Origin: an uncultured Acidimicrobiaceae bacterium | Lineage (GTDB): Bacteria; Actinomycetota; Acidimicrobiia; Acidimicrobiales; Bog-793 | NCBI GenBank assembly: GCA_903907185.1 | Contig: CAIVND010000160.1 | Coordinates: forward strand, 1-8,760 | Length of the DNA: 8,760 nucleotides | Direction: 5' to 3' | Part shown: positions 5,390-8,760 of the stretch, piece by piece | Position numbering within the stretch: the first letter of the stretch is position 1 | How the letters are laid out: every line of letters begins with the position of its first letter | Notes under the pieces: model-generated | What the model saw: only the letters and a program-made list of their open reading frames with translations | Database searches by the model: none | What the model was told of the DNA's origin: nothing | Made by a program: the position numbers and the translations under genes

Positions 5390-6937
5390 CTAGAGGCGTC
5401 GGTCGTGGGCCTGTTCCACACCCCTGCGATCATGAGCTGACTTTGAGCCAAGTGGTATCTCCTTCAAAAAGACCGCCACAACGATCGCGACAAGTAGAAG
5501 AGGTAACCCCGCGAAAAAGACTGAGTGAAGCGCGTGCACAAACGACTCAGTAATTCCAGATCGAAGCGGCGTGGGCAGCGTACGAAGTGTCGCTGGATTT
5601 GCGAGTTTCGAAGCAGACGCAGCCGTGAGATGCCTTCCGGGAACAAGCATCGGGAGCCAAAAGTTCAGACGGCTGACTAAGACGGACCCAAAGATTGCGG
5701 TCCCGATCGAAGCGCCTATATTTCGAAAAAAACTGAGTGACGATGAGGCAACGCCAAGGTCGCGAGCCTCAACTGCATTTTGCATCACCGTAATCAACAC
5801 TTGAAGCCCGGATCCCATTCCAAGACCAAAGATTCCCATGTAGAGGCTGATCAACAGCTGAGAGGTAGAGCTGTTCATTGTTGAAAATAGCGTGATGCCA
5901 GTGGCCATCATCGAAGCTGCAAAGATCGGAAAGGCTTTGTATCGACCAAACCTCGACATCAGGTGTCCTGAGATGATCGAGGCAGCCGCTGTTGCAACAA
6001 CGAGAGGCAACATCAAAAGTCCCGAGTCGATTGGTTGCACCCCCTTTGCCAATTGGAGGTAGATCGGGAGATAGATAATTCCGCAAAACTGTGCTGCCGT
6101 CAGGAGAAGTGTCAGAACCGCGGCCGCGGCCGTGACCGGGTGGAGAAAAACGCGCGGGGGAAAGAGGGGTTCGACCGCCCTTGACTCTCGAAAACACAGC
6201 GCGATGAATCCGAAAGTAAAGACTGCGAACAACCCAACAATTGTTGGCGATCCCCAGGCAAAGGTGGTCCCGCCGGTTACCAGTGCGAGTAGCAACGCGG
6301 AGACTGAAAGTGCCATGAGAAGCGCACCTCCGACGTCAAAGGCATTCTCACTTCTTGTTCGCGGAAGTTTTAGCTTCATTCCGGTCACAATCAACGCGCC
6401 GATGCCCACTGGCACATTGATATAGAAGATCCAACGCCACGAAAGATCCTGAGTAAATATTCCGCCGAGCAGAGGCCCAAGGACACTTCCGAAGAGACCG
6501 AGAGAGCTGAAATATCCCTGGTACCGACCTCTCTCTCGAGGGCTAATGACATCGCCGACGATCGCGAAAGACAGAGACATCAGGCCACCACCACCGATGC
6601 CCTGCACCGCTCTGAAGACAATGAGTTCTGTCATGTTCTGACTGAGCCCCGAACAGATCGAGCCGACAAGAAAGATGGTGATTGCGAGCTGGTAGATACT
6701 TTTGCGCCCTACGCGATCCGAGATCTTTCCGTATACCGGACTCGTAAGCGTGGTCATGAGCAGATACGCGATAGGAACCCACGAGATATGTGCAACGCCA
6801 CCGAGATCAGAGGCAATGGTAGGAAGCGCAGTTGCAACGATGGTCTGATCAAGAATCGCAAGAAACATCGTCATCATCAGTCCAGAGAAGATGACCATGA
6901 TCTGTCGATGCGTTAACGGCTGTGCCTCGGTACTCAT
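5390..6937 (-). CDS. MFS multidrug exporter, DHA2 (EmrB/QacA) 14-helix type
   Basis: A 515-residue integral membrane antiporter predicted to expel drugs or toxic organic compounds with proton entry. Family motifs appear in order: D1 LDQTIVATALP (29-39) in helix 1, motif A GKISDRVGRK (70-79) in the first cytosolic loop, motif B FRAVQGIGGG (108-117) and motif C GSVLGPLLGG (150-159), the antiporter signature. Length and the number of hydrophobic stretches fit the 14-helix DHA2 group. A soluble loop at about 425-465 precedes the last helix (470-490), and a short charged tail contains AHDRR twice (501-505 and 510-514). The frame is open upstream to 6991, but that would overlap the GH3 gene and add a Cys-rich, unfamily-like leader. 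I chose the ATG at 6937, 35 nt after the GH3 stop, since MSTEAQPLTHRQ is a normal N-terminus. No clear Shine-Dalgarno is present. The substrate is unknown. Confidence 0.92.
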   Translation of the reverse strand: MSTEAQPLTHRQIMVIFSGLMMTMFLAILDQTIVATALPTIASDLGGVAHISWVPIAYLLMTTLTSPVYGKISDRVGRKSIYQLAITIFLVGSICSGLSQNMTELIVFRAVQGIGGGGLMSLSFAIVGDVISPRERGRYQGYFSSLGLFGSVLGPLLGGIFTQDLSWRWIFYINVPVGIGALIVTGMKLKLPRTRSENAFDVGGALLMALSVSALLLALVTGGTTFAWGSPTIVGLFAVFTFGFIALCFRESRAVEPLFPPRVFLHPVTAAAAVLTLLLTAAQFCGIIYLPIYLQLAKGVQPIDSGLLMLPLVVATAAASIISGHLMSRFGRYKAFPIFAASMMATGITLFSTMNSSTSQLLISLYMGIFGLGMGSGLQVLITVMQNAVEARDLGVASSSLSFFRNIGASIGTAIFGSVLVSRLNFWLPMLVPGRHLTAASASKLANPATLRTLPTPLRSGITESFVHALHSVFFAGLPLLLVAIVVAVFLKEIPLGSKSAHDRRGVEQAHDRRL

Positions 6938-6943
6938 ATCACC

Positions 6944-6949
6944 AGTATC
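6944..6949 (-). promoter_or_regulatory. Weak -10-like element (GATACT) before the MFS gene
   Basis: GATACT sits six bases before the ATG at 6937 and keeps A2 and T6 of the -10 consensus but not T1. The gene lies only 35 nt after the GH3 stop, so read-through could equally drive it. This is a weak call. Confidence 0.2.
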
Positions 6950-6972
6950 TATGGATTTGATCGCTGTCGAGG

Positions 6973-8112
6973 CTAGGCACTTGCTGCACATCGAGCAACG
7001 TGTTTGAGTGCAAGAACGCGTGCCGCTGCGGCGATGAGGTGATCGCGGCTCAAACGTTTCGCTGAAACTGCAGTATTCACTGCAGCATCGATGCTCGCAA
7101 CTGTCGGACGGAGCGCTGAGCCGAGAACATTGAAGAGGATGAAATCTGCTCCTGCCTCGAAGGCGACAACTGCAGCACGCGAAAGAGAGTACCCGGCAGC
7201 CGTGATCGATACAGCTGAGAGCGAATCGGTCATAACCAGACCTTGATAGTGCAGCTTGTTTCGCAGCTCATCGGTGATGACCGCACGCGAAAGGGACGCG
7301 GGCAGTGTGGAAAGTCCCGGAACGATCGCATTCGAGATCATGATCACTGGAGCTCGTTGCTTTATCGCCTCGATGAACGGCGGGAGTCCAATATGCAAAA
7401 GATTCGGCCAACCAAGTGTGCGAGATACCCCCAGATCAGAGTTTCCCTCCGCACCACCAAGGCCGGGAAAGTGCTTGATCACGGGAATCACACCGGAGTC
7501 AGAGAGCCCGCGTGAAAATGCGTTGGCGTCGCGGGTTACTACCGTGGTGACTCCGCTAAACGATCGAGTTCCATCGGCATTCACTGAATCTGGTCCGGGC
7601 CGAGCGTCAACATCGGCAACGGGTGCGAGGTCCATCGTTAAACCCAACCGGTGCATTGTGCCCCCAGCCGTCGCTCCCACCTCTTGAATTTGCTTTGACG
7701 TCATCGTCGCGCCCATCGTGCGCGCAGCGGGAATGTTTTGAACAAGCGGTGCAAGGCGCTGCACCTCGCCACCCTCCTCATCAGCCATGATGAAAGGTCC
7801 TAGTCCAGACCTGGCAGTACTTATAAGTAAACGAAGCTGTTGCATGAGGTCCATGGGCGCGTTACCGGTCAGGACCAATCCACCGATGCCATCAGCGACA
7901 ACTCCCCTCGCAACGGTGAGCGAACTCTGGTCGACAGACGGTGCCAAAAGCTGCTCGACGAGACGCTGGGTACTCCAACGAGAGACGATCTGGACAGGTG
8001 TGCACACTGGCGTTCGAGACTTTGCACCGGCAAGGACTGGGACTTGAAAGGCCGCCCCGACAAGTACCGTTCCGGCAACGGCAACGACAGCGGCTCTGGA
8101 TCGCCCTTTCAT
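6973..8112 (-). CDS. Secreted glycoside hydrolase family 3 protein (beta-N-acetylhexosaminidase-like)
   Basis: A 379-residue GH3 single-domain enzyme, the size class of NagZ-type beta-N-acetylhexosaminidases, which remove GlcNAc from cell-wall fragments. A Sec signal peptide is visible: basic MKGRSR, hydrophobic residues 7-22, and a likely cleavage after LAGA (residue 30). It should act outside the membrane, unlike cytosolic E. coli NagZ. Family motifs: ADEEGGEVQRL (110-120), DLAPVADVDA (161-170), RSFS (183-186), KHFPGLGG (213-220) and the nucleophile Asp296 in GLVMTDSLS. The acid/base dyad of NagZ, Asp-Ser-His after KHFPGHG, reads Asn224-Ser225-Asp226 here, and the following His of KHFPGH is Leu218. 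I recall actinobacterial relatives with similar N-S/T-D, so this is probably a subfamily and not a dead enzyme. The only cysteines, 37 and 375, flank the domain. The ATG overlaps the mug stop (ATGA), implying coupled translation. The exact sugar is uncertain. Confidence 0.85.
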   Translation of the reverse strand: MKGRSRAAVVAVAGTVLVGAAFQVPVLAGAKSRTPVCTPVQIVSRWSTQRLVEQLLAPSVDQSSLTVARGVVADGIGGLVLTGNAPMDLMQQLRLLISTARSGLGPFIMADEEGGEVQRLAPLVQNIPAARTMGATMTSKQIQEVGATAGGTMHRLGLTMDLAPVADVDARPGPDSVNADGTRSFSGVTTVVTRDANAFSRGLSDSGVIPVIKHFPGLGGAEGNSDLGVSRTLGWPNLLHIGLPPFIEAIKQRAPVIMISNAIVPGLSTLPASLSRAVITDELRNKLHYQGLVMTDSLSAVSITAAGYSLSRAAVVAFEAGADFILFNVLGSALRPTVASIDAAVNTAVSAKRLSRDHLIAAAARVLALKHVARCAASA

Positions 8113-8681
8113 ACCATCTCGGCTGCCTCGACGACAAGGCGGAGATCAGAGAAGATCCTGATCATCTCTGGAAGCTGATACTGCGCTTGGAGTCCACTTG
8201 GATTCGGGAGCACATAGACCTTCGCCGAGATCGATGCATCGACCTGAAGACCAATCGTCGCCTTGACACCAAAGGCGGATGCATAGGCACCGATGCCAAG
8301 CACCGCGAGAACCCGCGGCCTTCTGCGCACAATGAGTCGGCGCAGGCGTCGTGCACCCTCTAGAAGCTCCTCTTTCGAGAGCTCGTCCGCCCGAGCGGTC
8401 GTACGCTGCACAATATTGGTGATCCCTATCCCAAGCTTCAGAAGTTCCCGGTCTTCGTCTGCCCGAAAAAGGTGATCGGTAAATCCGGCACCATAGAGGG
8501 CCTTCCAAAACCGGTTTCCTGGCCGAGCAAAGTGATGACCTACTGCACCCGTATAGAGCCCCGGATTAATGCCACAGAACAAAACTCGAAGATCAGAGGC
8601 AATAACGTCAGGGACAACGAGGTCCGCCGCGGCCTGCAGCTGCTCTTTGGTAGGTCGCACAACGGGTTGATTCGGTGCCAT
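8109..8681 (-). CDS. mug: G/U(T) mismatch-specific DNA glycosylase Mug
   Basis: A 190-residue cytosolic uracil-DNA glycosylase of the MUG/TDG family (UDG family 2), which removes uracil, ethenocytosine or thymine mispaired with guanine to begin base excision repair. The active-site motif GINPG lies at 37-41; its Asn39 corresponds to the catalytic-water Asn of E. coli Mug. ARPGNRFWKALYGAGFTD (52-69) matches the family's conserved stretch. TNIVQRTTARADELSKEEL spans 88-106, and the minor-groove/intercalation loop motif NPSGL is at 160-164. Length fits the family. The ATG at 8681 is fixed by an in-frame TGA nine bases upstream. The stop TGA (8109-8111) overlaps the ATG of the GH3 gene. Only weak ribosome-binding potential (GAG) is seen, and a TAAGAT -10 candidate lies 12 bases upstream. 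Confidence 0.93.
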   Translation of the reverse strand: MAPNQPVVRPTKEQLQAAADLVVPDVIASDLRVLFCGINPGLYTGAVGHHFARPGNRFWKALYGAGFTDHLFRADEDRELLKLGIGITNIVQRTTARADELSKEELLEGARRLRRLIVRRRPRVLAVLGIGAYASAFGVKATIGLQVDASISAKVYVLPNPSGLQAQYQLPEMIRIFSDLRLVVEAAEMV

Positions 8682-8693
8682 CTCGGCTCAACA

Positions 8694-8699
8694 ATCTTA
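8694..8699 (-). promoter_or_regulatory. Candidate -10 element (TAAGAT) for mug
   Basis: TAAGAT matches TANNNT but lies 12 bases before the ATG, so it would give a very short leader and not a leaderless message. No -35 match is seen. It would drive mug and, through coupling, the GH3 gene. Confidence 0.35.
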
Positions 8700-8760
8700 G
8701 GAAAGAGTTGCGCTAACTAACTAGTTGCTGCTCAGCGCCCTGCGCCCTAGATGTGACTGT
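8700..8760. other. Upstream flank of mug, no gene seen
   Basis: No ORF or RNA gene is recognisable. It holds the perfect 8-base palindrome AACTAGTT (8719-8726), within TAGT repeats on the minus strand, at roughly the distance where an operator or upstream promoter element of mug might lie. Evidence for a role is slight. Confidence 0.2.

Noticed and set aside
5390..5434. Duplicated AHDRR in the C-terminal tail of the MFS protein as a sequence repeat
   Set aside because: The DNA copies differ and the unit is only five residues; probably chance in a charged tail.
6938..6991. Upstream extension of the MFS ORF to 6991
   Set aside because: It overlaps the end of the GH3 gene and adds an 18-residue leader not typical of DHA2 transporters.
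8114..8688. An identical 11-mer AGCCGAGATGG (minus strand) at the start of mug (8678-8688) and just before the GH3 start (8114-8124)
   Set aside because: Several 11-base repeats are expected by chance in a window this size; the second copy is explained by the coding of the last mug residues.

Overview
The window holds ordinary-looking chromosomal DNA from a bacterium with GC in the low-to-mid 50s by eye. Gene families, frequent GTG starts and a recurring TANNNT-N6-RTG start architecture suggest an actinobacterium. An Acidimicrobiia-like lineage is my best guess, but there is no rRNA or other marker here, so that is weak inference. I see no mobile element, CRISPR array, tRNA or rRNA.

Layout: positions 1-974 (minus) carry the N-terminal two thirds of glmU, cut by the window edge. 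A short divergent region (975-1099) separates it from a plus-strand pair, 1100-1558 (MarR-type regulator) and 1597-2559 (D-2-hydroxyacid dehydrogenase). These two genes probably form one operon. The dehydrogenase converges on the next block with only one base between the two stop codons.

From 2561 to 8681 everything is on the minus strand. In transcription order this is: mug (mismatch-specific uracil/thymine-DNA glycosylase), a secreted GH3-family glycosidase that overlaps mug by 4 nt, a 14-helix-type MFS drug exporter, a 92-codon hypothetical ORF, a hairpin terminator candidate, a Tat-exported lipoprotein resembling the large subunit of N,N-dimethylformamidase, and a GNAT acetyltransferase. 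The hairpin at 4986-5030 divides the block into mug-GH3-MFS-small ORF and DMFase-like-GNAT.

The genes do not form one obvious pathway. GlmU makes UDP-GlcNAc for peptidoglycan. The GH3 enzyme would act outside the membrane, on N-acetylhexosaminides if it behaves like NagZ. The Tat lipoprotein is a surface-anchored amidase candidate. MFS and MarR genes are typical of detoxification, but here MarR sits beside the dehydrogenase and not beside the exporter.

The most informative signals are: (a) four of eight start codons preceded at exactly six bases by TANNNT, which suggests leaderless transcripts; (b) a solitary, surface-targeted DMFase-like protein keeping the His-Asp-Glu motif; (c) a GH3 enzyme whose usual Asp-x-His acid/base dyad reads Asn-Ser-Asp; (d) a small ORF at 5041-5319 whose reading frame is uncertain. 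I did not find a convincing new multi-gene system.
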